Source: Lithodes maja (lineage: Eukaryota > Arthropoda > Malacostraca > Decapoda > Lithodidae). From it: a DNA stretch of 64,000 bases. This document shows positions 42,650 through 54,419 of this stretch, piece by piece. The position numbers and the translations under genes were made by a program. Where the stretch lies: assembly GCA_037953745.1 (NCBI GenBank), contig JBAKBP010013065.1:1-64000 (forward strand), read 5' to 3'. Every line of letters starts with the position of its first letter. Within the stretch, counting starts at the first letter, position 1. The notes under the pieces were generated by a model. It saw only the letters and a program-made list of their open reading frames with translations. It was not told the origin of the DNA and ran no database searches.

Positions 42650-45600
42650 CTACCCAGGATCATATACCCTTGAACGACCATCTGCAACCACGTTGTCACA
42701 ACCGGTAATATGGCGTATGTCCAGGTTATATACCAATAACCTTAGTGACCACCTGGTCAGCCTCATATTCCGATTGTGAAACTGGTCCAAGAACTTGAGA
42801 GGGTGACGATCTGGGTAAACTACAACGACCGGACCATAGGCTGGAACACAGACTTCGAAATGCCTCAGAGCAAGTACAACCGCCAGCAGCTCCTCCTCGA
42901 CAACAGAGCAGCTCCCCTGGGCCGAATTGTACTTCTCCGAGCAGAAACTAACAGGATGCTCCAGCCCATCATCGTCCTTTTCCACAAGGACGGCACCAGC
43001 CCCCACACCACTAGCCTCCGTTGCTAGTTGGAAAGATAGGCTAAAGTCAGGGGCCCTGAGGATCGGGTGAGTGCACAACAGGTGTTTTACTTCTCCAAAC
43101 ACCCTCTCACACTCAGGCGCCCACTTGAACTTCTCATCCTTCCAGTTATCCTCCACCTGAGCTTGACTGTCCCATTCTCCTTCTCCACCTTGACTGCTAA
43201 ACGTCATCACAGGCACAGTGAGAGGCTCAGGGGGGTGCCTCCCATACTCCTTCATGGGATTAACATGACATAACTGATTGCGCTTCCGTCTGTCTGGAGT
43301 GGCTACCAAGTAAACCAGGTCCGATAGCTCCTCCACCACCCTATAAGGACCAGTGTACTTCGCGGATAAGGGGTGACCTACAAGGGGCAGTAGAATCAAC
43401 ACCTCCTGACCCACGTGAAACTCCCTGAGTTCAACCTTGAGGTCGTACCTGTCCTTCATGAGGGCCTGAGAGCTAGTCAAATTACGGCCAGCCAACTCCA
43501 GACTGCGCAACATCCGTTCTCGACTGTTGAGGACACACTTGAGCATAGAACAAGGTTTTTCTGCGCCCTCCCATACTTCTTCAACCATATGGAGAGGCCC
43601 TCTGACACGGTGTCCAAAGACGAGCTCATTAGGGCTGAATCCCAAACATTCCCCAGGTACCTCCCGTGCAGTAAACAAAACAACATGAATCTCCTGCGGG
43701 TAACCATACCGGGAAAAACACACTAGCAAGCCTCGGACCACCGTCCTCGCTGACCCATTTCTCATAGGGTACGCGTCAGGGTACCTCGTTGCTACATCTC
43801 TCAACTGTGCAACACTGTCCTCCTTCAACTCAACAGCACCGGTACCACATTCAAGAACCTCCGGGTCTTCCAATTGCAACTTACGAATGTCCGAAGGAGC
43901 AAGCCTATCCAAGTGTTTGCGAAACAACTCATGCCCCCCTCCTACATTAAATTTGGCCTCCCGTTGCTCTCTCTCTGCGTACCGTTGCTGTCTCATCGTC
44001 TTTTTAAGCCCATCCTCTGCCTTTTCCACAACAGTTACTGGGTCTTCTTCAGACTCGATATTTGGTCCTAATACTGAGTCCCCGAGAATGTCCGCTGATA
44101 CTAAACTCTCAACCGCATCAACTTTCAACCCCTTCTCGGTACCCTTCCTCCGCTGATCTAAAGATTGTTGACCAGAATGTGACTCCCTGGATGCAGAATC
44201 TCCGGTGACAACACACGCCATAGGCTGTCCCGGACACTTCTCAACCCACTCCTGCTCCTCCCTACTCACGTCGGCCAGCTTCTCGGCAACGACCAAGGGT
44301 GGAGCCTCAGAAGTAGGTCCCGCAAAGTCGTTGCCGAGAAGGAGGTCGACGCCCCCAACAGGCAACTTCTCCACAATCCCTACATCCAGGTCACGAGTCA
44401 CACCATCAACTTCCACCTTCATTCTCACAAGCGGGTATGACCTTGTCGCATTAACTCCCTGAACCACAATCACCCGCGCCGTATTGACAGGTTTACCAGT
44501 GAAATTTCTCAACAGTGTTTGCGATGCCCCAGTGTCACGCAAAATTCTCACCTCATGTCTTCTACCCCCCCACTCCACACAACCGAGTCCCCTGTGGTCA
44601 CTAAAGGCATCACGGACAGGGAATAAGCCTTCCGGATCCTTCTGCACTGGCAGTGTATTTACCTCGGAAGAAATGCCTCTAACAAACTCCGATGTCCTCT
44701 TGAACACTCCAATGCCGTGAGCAAAAGACACGGCTGCCGGAGGAGGTCGACTAGGGCACTCATTTGCCTTATGACCCTCCTGGTGGCAACTAAAACACAT
44801 AAATTTTGGTTTCGGCTTATACTGTGATGTAAAAGGCCCCTGACTTTTCACATACGGTGTGGTGTAAGGTTTGGATTCAGTTTTAGTTTCATGGCTCTTC
44901 TGTTTAAATGTGTCATTGTTACGGGGAGGGGGAGGATAACGGTCCTTAGCACTTACATCATACTTCTGTGAGGACCCGCAACCCCGAATCAACGACAGCC
45001 GTCGATCAGCCATGTCTGCTGCTTCGACTAGAGTTCTTGGGTTTTTCTCCTTCAAGTTCAAAGTTAGATCACCGCCCGTGCTCTTAAAGAACTGCTCCAA
45101 CATCATTAACTGCTTAATTTCATCAAATGTTGTGACCTTCTCCGATCGGAGCCAGTTCCCCATAGCATCGGACAAGTCCCGGGCGTGTTCCAAAAAGGTG
45201 CTATCTCTTCCCTTAGTTACACCCCGGAACTTCAAACGGTACGTTTCTGGTTGCAATTCATAAGCCCTCAGGACAGCCTCCTTGAGATCCTCATACACAA
45301 TACATAACTCCAAAGGTAACGCATCATAGGCTTTAAGACCCTTGCCTATTAATCTAGAGGATACAAGTGCTGCCCATTTATTCTCTGGCCACTGGTGTTC
45401 CTGGCACTTCTTCTCAAAGCGTGTGAAAAATTCTGTTACACCACTCTCATCAAACACCGGAACCAGTTTCAATAAGTGCGAGAGAGACTGCTCATGAACA
45501 CGGTTACCAGCCCCAAGTCGCTGTCCCGTTGCCTCTACTCGCGACTTCTCTACGTCCATGTCGGCACAGTACCTAGTCGACTCTAAATCCGCTTGGATTT

Positions 45601-46268
45601 TTGCTAGCTCTACGTGCTGAGACTGCTGACTGATAGTTTTTCTCTCTTCTATCTTGGCTAATTCTAATTGCTGCTGAAGCTGACATTTTCTCTCTTCGAT
45701 CTTAGCTGATTCTAATTGCTGCTGAAGCTGACATTTTCTCTCTTCGATCTTAGCTGATTCTATTTGCTGCTGATGCTGAAGCTTAGCTAATTCGAGCTTA
45801 AGCAATAATTCTGGAGACAACCCTTGAGGAGGTGAAGGTGCTACAATGTTTTGAAATTACCGGTGGTCCCCCCAGGGGCAACCCACCCTGCCAGTCACCA
45901 CCCAACTGCGGAAGCGTACCCGGGGTCGGCAAACCACTGGGATGGCTGGGAGTCGAGTGTAGGGGAAGCATGGCCGAAGGGCTCTGAGCACTCAACCCAT
46001 CTCGCTCACCAGTCACCCCGCCCAGTACACACGTTATCAAGTTATCCTTGGTCATGCTGCTAGTAACCGCATGACCGATAGCTGTGGCCAGGCATTGAAG
46101 ACCGTACCGATCCACACCCTCCAACCGCTCGGCAGTAACAGGCCATTGCAAAAATATCCTAGCATCCTCCTCACAGTTCACCCGATTAACCCTTTCATCA
46201 TACTGCTGTTCCTCAGTCTCGACATTACGTACTGTGTCTCCATTCTCCTCTGATCCGGTATAAGACAT
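42650..46268 (-). pseudogene. A2 gag-pol, frameshifted and internally deleted
   Basis: Gag starts at ATG 46268. A small shift near 45860 splits the N-terminal part from a 1,056-codon frame (45820-42650). That frame holds glutamine/lysine-rich repeats (three copies of an EERKCQLQQQLE-like unit), the SCAN-like capsid (LQPETYRLKF, LMMLEQF), a CCHC knuckle (CFSCHQEGHKANEC), protease (DTGA), a small piece of integrase (DVATRYPDAYP joined to HVVLFTAREVP), the GPY/F module, and then RNase H directly. The integrase finger, all three core acidic residues and the RT palm are deleted, yet the frame stays open across all three joints. RNase H residues are altered (LATEAS for LATDAS; PDRHPL for TDHHPL). 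The remaining order agrees with A1. Confidence 0.88.
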
Positions 46269-46467
46269 GATGATCACAAAAATTTCTTACCACAATATTC
46301 AGAAAAGAAGCACCCCAAACTCTTATACCTCGATATACACACAAAAATTCTCGGAAATACTCAAGGGCTATACTATGTTGCAAAAAAAAAAATATTCTTG
46401 CTGATCCCCGCAAAATATTCTCCAAAACAACAAATGTTCCCTGCTAATAAATGTAGGTTCACCAAAT

Positions 46468-46484
46468 CCTAGGTAAGGTCGCCA
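46468..46484 (-). promoter_or_regulatory. Primer-binding site of A2
   Basis: The minus strand TGGCGACCTTACCTAGG lies two bases from the LTR end at 46487. It differs from the A1 site at two positions. Confidence 0.75.
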
Positions 46485-47901
46485 TTTGTTACGACTGGGG
46501 TTCAAATATATCAGGGCTCTTATTCATTGGACTAGTAATGGCATAAATGTTACAACGGAAAGCGCTAGCTCCAACCTCTGAAGTATATTCCCAGTGAACA
46601 AAGAACACAAATACTCTACAGAGTTCTATATGCAATAATAGGCTATCAAACTCTCAATAAATGTGCGTCTACTCTAGGCTTAATGTTATGTGAAAACAGC
46701 CTATTACTACCTATAACCGAAGGTGCTTGGTTATGGTATACAAAGTAAGGTGGTAAGAGAAGTTACAGCTTACGTTACTTTAATCAATAAATGTCAGGCA
46801 CTCCTGCATGAAAGAAAGTGCACTAAAGTCCTTCAACACTAACAAGGAATCTTCTTTAAATGTTAGATGCTGTAAAGATGCTCGTATCGGAAATGGAACC
46901 CAAAAAGGCAGGCAGTGGAACAATGCTCGTGCAGGCTATGCACACAAAAAGGCAGAATATATAATGCCGTCGGAGCCAAGAATATCCTAAACACTACAAC
47001 ACTAATAATAATCGCCACAATACAGTATTCCTATCAACAAAAAGAGCCTAAGTCGTTTGTGTCTCAATACATCAAACTAGGCTGCGAAATGCTTGTGTAA
47101 TCATAAATGGGTATGCATAAAAAGAGTAATTAGGTTAATATACTTAATGTCTACTATGATTGATAAAGTCTAGCTAGAGTCAATGATACGAGATACTGGT
47201 GCGCATGGCATGCTGCATAGCCTAGTGCAAATCTCAAGTCTGTGTGTCAAATATTACGTTATACTGAAGGGTAGCTCTCTTGAGAAACCTTAATACCGAA
47301 GTATTAAGCGTTCTCCTGGCGTACCTCAAAGACAAACAATCGAGACTAGAACAGTGCAGAATGGTATAGGCAAAAAGCCCTCATTCGTGCATGCTCTACT
47401 CTCAATGGCACACAGCTAGGATTTATGGTGGGGTCACACATTCACGTATATTGCTCCCGTCAGCTCCCGTCCGGCGTATCGCAAAGACGCGAGTAGTTTT
47501 TGCCGATGAACGCCCGTTCTTCTACGTCTATTGCACTTCCCGACAGACGTAGCGTAACGGGGCCAGTGTTACGTCAGACGTAATGGAGGCGTAGTGAACT
47601 ACGTACGTGTTTGCGCCGTGCGTAGGCATAGCCCCGTTCAACCTAATGGGCTGCCCGATTTGCTGGAAAACAGGCCACGCCCATGCCACACCCCCACACG
47701 ACCGGCGTAGCTGAGGCCGCACGGCGTGGGATTTGTTAGGTCGTACCTGGACCGGTTCCGGCCAATCGTAGGCACACCCCGTCTGACCAAACACAGACAA
47801 AGACAGTCTTTGTCAACCACGTCTGTCGGGGTTGCTATCTGGGAAGTACAAAAGGGCATGAATGGCCACACCTTTCCCATTCCCACTCATTCCTCTGCAC
47901 C

Positions 47902-49438
47902 ATGAACAACATAACGGAATTCATCCTGGAGGAGTTCAAATATGTGAACTCCTTAATCAAACCGGAGATTAGGCATAACACGCGGCTCATACAATGCATC
48001 ATTGCCTACATAGATGTCTTAAAACTACTTGCAATAGCAAACTCCATCCATCAAGAGGAACAAAAGAAGAAAAGGACCAAGAGGACAGTGTGGGTGTGGC
48101 CATATCTACAACGGAGGCTTGAACAAGGCCATTATGAGAACCTCATGCAAGAGTTGGCCAGAGAATGTCCACTACTCTACAAGAACTTCACCCGGGTAGA
48201 CAAACAACTATTTGATGAGATTGTGGAACGTGTCACGCCCATCATTCAAAGGAAACCTACGTTCTGGCGAAAACCCATTGCTCCTGGGCTGCGGGTGGCC
48301 ATCACCCTACGTTTCCTCGCTACGGGTGATTCGTATAAGAGCCTGCAATACAACTTTCGTGTTGCCCACAACACCATCAGCCAAATTGTTCCAGACACAT
48401 GCCAGGCCATCATCTCTGTCTACGGAGATCAGGAGCTCAAAACGCCACAATCGCCTGGTGAATGGAAGGAGGTTGCCAGCGGCTTTGAGGAACGATGGAA
48501 CCTGCCGCATTGTGTGGGAGCCATTGATGGCAAACACATACGGATCCGCAACCCCTCCTTTGGTGGCACATATTACTTCAACTACAAGAAGTTTTTTTCC
48601 ATTGTCCTGTTGGCAATTGTTGACTCCAACTACAAATTCATCTACGTCGACGTTGGGGCCATAGGATCAGAGTCTGATGGTGGTGGCTTTGCACAAACCC
48701 CTCTGTGTAAGTTGCTTGAAACACAGACTGCCAAACTGCCCCCCCCCCGAGGTCATCTCTACCGATGACAATGGACCACCCACGGACTACTTCTTGGTAG
48801 GGGATGATGCATTCCCTCTGCGCCCCTACATGATGAAGCCCTACCCCCAACGATTCCTCTCGAAACCTGAACGGATCTACAACTACAGACTCAGCAGGGG
48901 CCGCCGGGTGGTAGAGAACGCCTTTGGCATTCTTGCTAACCGCTTCCGGGTTTTGCACACTCCCATATCTATAAAACCTGAGCGTGCAGAGGCTGTTGTG
49001 TTGGCCTCCTGCATTTTGCACAACATCCTACGAGGACGAAACCCACCCCGAGCAGAGGTAGATCACGAGGACCCAGACACCCACGAACTCATACCTGGCC
49101 TCTGGAGGACTGACCCACCTGTAGGAAGAAACATGCCCCCTGGGTCCCGCAACACTGCAACCAGGCTTGCCAAGGAGCAACGGGACTGCCTTGGTAGCCA
49201 TGGTGACAGGGCAGGACAGGGCAGCGTGCAGAGGGTGGCAGCAGAGGGTGGCAGGGTGGCAGCAGAGGGTGGCAGGGTGGCAGGCAGGGTGGCAGGCAGG
49301 GTGGCAGGCAGGGTGGCAGGCAGGGTGGCAGGGTGGCAGGGATGGTGGCAGGGTGGCAGGGAGGGTGGCAGGGTGGCAGGGAGGGTGGCAGGGTGGCAGA
49401 GTAGCAGGGATGGTGTTTGTCGTCTTGGTGTGGTGTGA
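47902..49438 (+). pseudogene. HARBI1-like transposase with one-base shift in a C-run
   Basis: The frame opens at ATG 47902 and runs to a run of eight or more C near 48740-48748, where the downstream coding moves by one base (the first frame stops at 48768; the second is open from 48677 to 49438). The DDE triad is visible: D in GAIDGKHIRI (about residue 208), D in YVDVGAIGSE (about 249) and E in VVENAFGIL (near 48914). The family motif GDDAFPL and RFRVLHTPI follow. Beyond AKEQRDCLGSH the frame enters a GGTGGCAGG minisatellite (Gly/Arg/Val/Ala repeats), so the native C terminus is replaced or extended. The shift may be real or a homopolymer error; apart from it the gene looks complete. Confidence 0.88.
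49226..49412 (+). repeat. GGTGGCAGG minisatellite in the transposase 3' end
   Basis: Tandem variants of GGTGGCAGGCAGG and GGTGGCAGGGTGGCAG extend for about 187 bp. They generate repetitive open frames on both strands that are not separate genes. Confidence 0.85.
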
Positions 49439-50345
49439 GGTATGACGGCAGTAACTCCCGCTGTCCTTATATACCCACCACGTACGACATTGCCGCGTCT
49501 TCCCGGCAACGCGCAGTGCGGCGGCGTTGCCACACGCACGCATACTTCCACGTTCGACGAGAACATTCTACGATGAACGAGACCAGCTCTCGTCTGACAT
49601 GGTAGCTGCTACGTCCGACGACGCTGCTCTGGTCAGACGACAGTGGTGGCCTGGTCGGTCGTAACTTTTGCCGTCTTTTGACATACGTGAGGGCGAGCCA
49701 CGTTCCTGATTAAACTAGAATCAACAACCGCGCGGCCTTGGCTGCACCCACAACATTCCGGACCCACGTGGGCTACTCGTTTCTACTCGCGCCATGCGCG
49801 AGTACCCCCCCGACTGACCGTATTTTCATATAAGTTTTGCGTATTATGCCATTACGTTTTACGTTATCGGTTGCCAACTACCAATATACCTTCGTTTACA
49901 ACAGACGGGAGCTGACGGGAGCAATATACGTGAATGTGTGACCCCACCATTACTCAATCAACTCCAGTTCTCAGGTATGTCGTGCCGCTTTTAACTAAAG
50001 CCAGCACTCATAGGAAACAATACCTTTTATATCAGACTCCTAGTCTAGCATTATCTAATCCAGCAGAACACTAATAATTAAAGGAAGCAGCAATATGAAA
50101 ACCAACCAATGCTTCGTGATCCACTTATCTTAACAACTAACATACACAGGTTATATCAGACCTTAACACACAATACAACTGGCCAGCATGAAGCTGATTT
50201 TGCAGAGTTAACCAGAGGGGATATAATGTTAATAAAGGTGGTGAAAGATATGGAAAATGAGAGAGATAGGCCGAGGAAAAGATTCTCAGGTAAGAGCGGG
50301 GACAGGTTGCAAGGGATAAAGATGGATGCGTTCTAGAAACCAGAT

Positions 50346-50382
50346 CTGAGGGAGAGAGTGGCGAGGAACTAGTATATATACT
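50346..50382 (-). promoter_or_regulatory. Core promoter in the right A2 LTR
   Basis: The minus strand has AGTATATATACTAG (50382-50370), then TCAGATCTGG about 31 nt later (50349 downward). Same layout as A1 and B. Confidence 0.5.
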
Positions 50383-50783
50383 TCGCACTAGCTCGAGCCG
50401 CGTGGGAAACTAGCGGTTGCAAGTCGTCCAGCCACTAGCAGCATGGTAAGGACCCCTCTCCACCAACCCCCGCGAGGCAGCCAGCCGTGACGTCATCGAG
50501 CGGGACAAAAAACACTGCGCGCCCCCTCTCACTCTGTTCTACTCCCTCTCTCTCTCCCAGATCCTATCATTACTAGTTAATGACAAAACATATACTTTAC
50601 AATTAAATATATAAAGCCTTGACATGGGCGAAAACAAAGAGCCTTTCTGGACTGCCCATGACACGAGCTTTCATATGAAATAAAGCACACTCTAATACAT
50701 AAACTGTAGCCCCATCCACTGCCCTGGCGATACTAGCGAGTCACTGTAGGACAAGCCATGCGGTTCTAACGGAGTGGTCAACG

Positions 50784-52124
50784 TCACAATGCATGTAAAG
50801 AAATGGGTCCAAATGCGGCCACTTGGCGCGGTAACTCTAAAGTACATAGGGTGTCATAATCTTCCAGTAAGGACCTACCTTGTTCAACAAGATCGTCGGG
50901 TAATTTTTCGTCCCACCCCACATTGCGTCTCCATATTTCTTCTATTAGAATCCTAGCTCTGATGGTGACAGGTAATGCTAAACCCAAAGGATAAAAAAAT
51001 TGCGCGACTTTACTCAGCAGACTACGTTTTGTGTGCGTCCCTGTCTGTTTAGTATAATCTTTGTTCCAGTACATCAGTGTGTCTTTTCCTGGTTGCCATA
51101 TCATCCCCAAGATTCTGGCATAATCTTGATTATCAGAAGCTACCCCATCAATAATTAGACCATCCTGAAGCAACACAGAATTTGAAACCCACTCGCGGAG
51201 AAACAGATGGGCCTCAGTCAACAACCTACTAGCCTGCCTATAGTTTGCGACTAGTTCCTTTTCACTATCACTAGACCCCTGCAAATTGTCTATGTATAAT
51301 CCGCGAGAGAGTACAGTCGTGTCTTCTTCAGAATCATCAAGATGTTTTTTAATGGTCGCGTTTAATAGAAATTGCGAACACGTAGCGCCAAACAAGACTA
51401 CCCTAAACCGATAGGTCACTATGGGACTCTCCGGGTCGTCGATGTTTTTTAACCAAAGGAACCGGGTGACATCTCGATCCCCCTTCTGCAATTTCACCAT
51501 CAAGAAGGCCTTTTCTATATTGCTGGTGAATGCGTAACGTCCCAGTCTAAAGCGCAGTAATTGCTGCGATAGGTCCGACACCATGGAAGGGCCGGTCAAT
51601 AGACAATCATTTAGACTGGGACTATGGCCTAGGTGGGCTGAGCAGTCATATACCACTCGGATGGGAGTGGTAACACTGTCCTTCTTCACCCTATGATGTG
51701 CGAGGTAATGGACTTTCCCGGCACTCCCTGGTTCATCCACATCGACGACCTCGATAAACCATCGGTTGAGATAATTTTTAAAAACCTCGTCATAAGCCTT
51801 GTAGGTGCTAGGTTCTTGGGTTAGTTTCCGCTGCAAGGCGCGTAACCTACCCATCGCTAAACCATAATTGGTTGGCAAACTGATATTCTCATGTTTCCAG
51901 GTTAGACAAACTTCGTATTGTTTTTCCGTGGTCAAGTAACGCACAGATTCCGAGAACTTCTCTATAGCGAATTTTGATTCCTGGTCATTCTCCACAGGTT
52001 TATTTCCTATGTGGTCTAGTTTCCACAGTCTTTCTAGATTGAACTCGGCAGCTAATTTTGGGTCCTCAATGTGATTATCTTCTTTGGTGAACTCTTCTGC
52101 CGCGGTCGTGCTCATCCTCAACAC
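50784..52124 (-). pseudogene. BEL/Pao element 2 pol, 3'-truncated by A2
   Basis: Minus-strand BEL/Pao RT: RVVYDCSAHLGHSPSLND, GPSMVSDLSQQLLRFR, FTSNIEKAFLMVKL and RFRVVLFGATCSQFLLNA are recognisable. The catalytic box is YIDN where BEL elements have YVDD, so it is probably dead. The frame passes into the RNase H start (GPISLHAL) and ends at the A2 boundary (50788). RNase H and integrase are missing, and I see no continuation on the far side of A2. The upstream end overlaps the gag-protease frame at 52118-52124 with a frame change. This copy supplies the RT region missing from BEL/Pao element 1. Confidence 0.88.
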
Positions 52125-53065
52125 GGATACCGTGTCAACCAGAACATTTGACTGGGTAGTTGGACTGTACCGCTCATGCAGTAGCCAAAATTAGTGGGGA
52201 TCAAGATCACTCCACTCTCTCTTTTAAAACCAGGGTGTACTACATCATAATAATAATCTGCTCCTAACAGTATGTGCAGCTCCTTCAAGTCACTTATGGG
52301 ATCAGACAGGTAAATACCTTTCCTACGAAGTGCATGCTCTACTTTGTTAATTCCTACAGATTGATAGTCTGGGTGTTCATCTACCACTACACACTGTAAG
52401 AAGTGTTTCTTCTCACGGTAGATGTAAGCAACTTCAACAACTTCGTAGTCTCTACTGTCGGTCACTCCTGAAAAACCTTGCAACCTAAGGGTCTCACTAC
52501 CTTCTACACGGTGTTTTAGACCGTCCAGCATCGATCTCTTTTGTGAGCCCTGGTCTAGGAGTAGTCGACAGACTTGTGTCCTGCCATAACCCTCTATGGG
52601 TATCTTGATTGTGGGTAAAATCGTGGTGTCCTTCCTACTGCCTAGCATTAGTGTTGCAGTACCCCCTACATTTACCTCCTTGACTAGACTACCTGTGGGG
52701 CATAATTTGTCAAAGTGATGACCCTCACAGTTGCGACAGGGCCTCAAATAGGAAGCAGTACATTTACCCTGCATACCATGGTCCTTACTTAGACAACCCT
52801 TGCACAATTTTAGCTTCCTTGCTTGAGCTAATTTGGCTTCATTGGTTTGATATTTGGTACAGCTTAGCCATTTATGCTTGGGATTGTTGCATAGCCTACA
52901 TGACATTTGTGGTTTCTTCCATGACTCTTCAACCTTCCCTTTAGAACCTACCATCATATTAATTGAACCCCTTGCTGTTGTCCCTTCTGACCCACCCACC
53001 GTCCTACCATTGTTCAATTGTATGTTGCTAATCTCCTTACTAAATGACTCCTTGAACTCCTCCAA
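52118..53065 (-). pseudogene. BEL/Pao element 2 gag C-terminal part and protease
   Basis: Homologous to the middle of the element 1 gag-protease: zinc-binding runs CRLCNNPKHKWLSC, CKGCLSKDHGMQGKC and CRNCEGHHFDKLC, then protease LLLDQGSQ, and VILIPTNFGYCMSG near the end. Two frame breaks separate it from the gag N-terminal part (53364-53930) and from pol. Confidence 0.88.
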
Positions 53066-53340
53066 ATCAAAAGTACGAATTTTATCTAGAATAGCTAGAG
53101 GTAATTTCTGTCTTAATTAAGATTATGACTAGCATTTCTTGTGAGGTTACCCCCAACGCATCTAATGACCTTGTGTGACACTCCATATCTGCCCTCAACT
53201 TTGTCAGTTCATCGACCCTGTACCTAGGCTGTGCTAAGTTCAACAGGGCGTTCACGTGGGCTCCCTTGAGCTGGTCACTGTCTCCATACGTCGCCTGTAA
53301 TAAAACTCACAACACTATCATAATTTTCACCTACGATGGA

Positions 53341-53428
53341 AAAACCTTACCAAATGTAAGGCTTCATCCTCGAGTTGGCCTGGAAAAACCTTCTACCAAA
53401 TGTAAGGCTTCATCCTCGAGTTGGCCTT
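53341..53428 (-). repeat. Local duplication in BEL/Pao element 2 gag
   Basis: Two copies of a roughly 45-bp segment containing CCAAATGTAAGGCTTCATCC and CTCGAGTTGGCCT (about 53350 and 53396). It lies at the point where the gag frame is lost and may be the lesion. Confidence 0.75.
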
Positions 53429-53930
53429 TAAGATAATGGAACTTTCGTACATCGTCAAGTTTTGAATCATGCACTGTTGATTTAAAGACGTCCCAAAATG
53501 CTAACCACTCGGTCAAGTTTCCCCTGAACTTCGGTAAATTTAATTTGGGCAAATTGACTTCACGGCGAGGATCTGTTTGTTTGTCAGCGTTGCGAGTCGG
53601 GGTTATCTCTGTCTTCTTTACCGCTCTTCGCAGTAAATGTATTGCCTCTAAATTGGCAATATCATGGACAGCGCGCTGTTCGTACTCCGCATGAATATCT
53701 GGTTTACCCTCTAACCCTGATACTATACTTTCATTCAGGGTAACTATACGATCATAGGTAGTTTGTAGGTACTCTAACCTAGCCTCTAGCTGTTCAGGAG
53801 TTGCACTAGCCACAAAGTCTTCCAAATCGGACGTTAGCCTAGTAATGAGACCCCTCAAACCCCCTCTCTGGTTTTTCAAGACTGTGATAGACATAATTAT
53901 AGTTGATTTATCTTCTGGTTTACCAGCCAT
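53364..53930 (-). pseudogene. BEL/Pao element 2 gag N-terminal part
   Basis: Starts at ATG 53930. It has the helical N terminus (LKNQRGGLRGLITRL; compare element 1 LKAPKNQRAGLRGVL-type sequence) and the BEL gag signature LPKLNLPKFRGNLTEW with FHYLKGQLEDEALHL. It stops in the duplicated segment at 53364. The missing middle (53066-53363) aligns with element 1 by eye but has no single open frame. Confidence 0.85.
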
Positions 53931-54419
53931 TAAATAATTTACACGAATTAGCCTAACCCTTCGTCAACCAATACGGACCTCTATAACAAGCCGCAATCGT
54001 GAAATAATTTTATAAGCATACCTTTTGATAATTGTCATATGAACTTACATTTTAGTCCTCATATTCAATATTGTATTTACATTAGCCTACCCTTCGCAGA
54101 CTAATGTCATAAAAGTAAAAGGTAGAAATGACTATATAAACCGCTGACCTTACACAGTACCACGAGAGATGGGGATATGATTACAATAGTGAAACAATGA
54201 AGGAAATAATGTGATGGTAGGTCAGTCATAAGTCAAAAAATAGTAAATAATAATTAAATTAGGGAAACAAATACAGGGTTAACAAAAAAATAAAGGAAAC
54301 AAAAAAGAAAGAAGGATAATTTACTGGGGGAAGGTGATGGGCGGGAAGCAGAATTTAGGAAGTCGCAGGCTTACCACCCCGGCATCACGCTCTAACCAGC
54401 GTTTCGTCATGCCAGTTAT
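53931..54419 (-). other. Spacer between SGNH-like ORF and gag in BEL/Pao element 2
   Basis: Non-coding, about 490 bp. Segments near 54325-54420 align with 29205-29310 in element 1 (GGGAA, GATGGGCGGGAAGCAG, CTCTAACCA). No promoter or other gene recognised. Confidence 0.5.

Larger units (their letters stand above)
47426..49949 (+). mobile_element. PIF/Harbinger DNA transposon
   Basis: A 2,524-bp element with perfect 46-bp terminal inverted repeats (47426-47471 and 49904-49949, starting TGGTGGGGTCACAC) and a 3-bp duplication TTA (47423-47425 and 49950-49952). The other A2 LTR shows the empty site at about 40692-40706 (GGATTTACTC). TTA duplication and a HARBI1-type transposase identify the superfamily. 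Perfect ends suggest recent arrival. I see only the transposase; the second (Myb/MADF-like) protein usual in this group is not evident. Confidence 0.95.
31086..50788 (-). mobile_element. Gmr1-like element A2, internally deleted, with nested insertions in both LTRs
   Basis: A second copy of the A family on the minus strand. LTRs start at 31086 and 46487 (offset 15401) and end at 42176 and 50788. Without insertions both are about 1.78 kb. The left LTR contains the DIRS1-like element (31704-40378) and a MITE (40826-41459); the right one contains a PIF/Harbinger element (47426-49949). The interior encodes a deleted gag-pol. There is no target duplication: the left flank is CCCTT in element C gag, the right flank is ATGCA in BEL/Pao pol. 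Confidence 0.88.
46487..50788 (-). repeat. 5' LTR of A2, containing a Harbinger element
   Basis: Ends TGTTACG (plus, 46487) and ...GACGTCACA (50788). It consists of 46487-47425 and 49953-50788, about 1,775 bp without the transposon. It provides the empty sites for the DIRS element and MITE copy 2 in the other LTR. Confidence 0.88.

Noticed and set aside
49028..49566. Two overlapping minus-strand frames rich in Pro/Thr/Leu
   Set aside because: They are the antisense of the GGTGGCAGG minisatellite and have no independent support.
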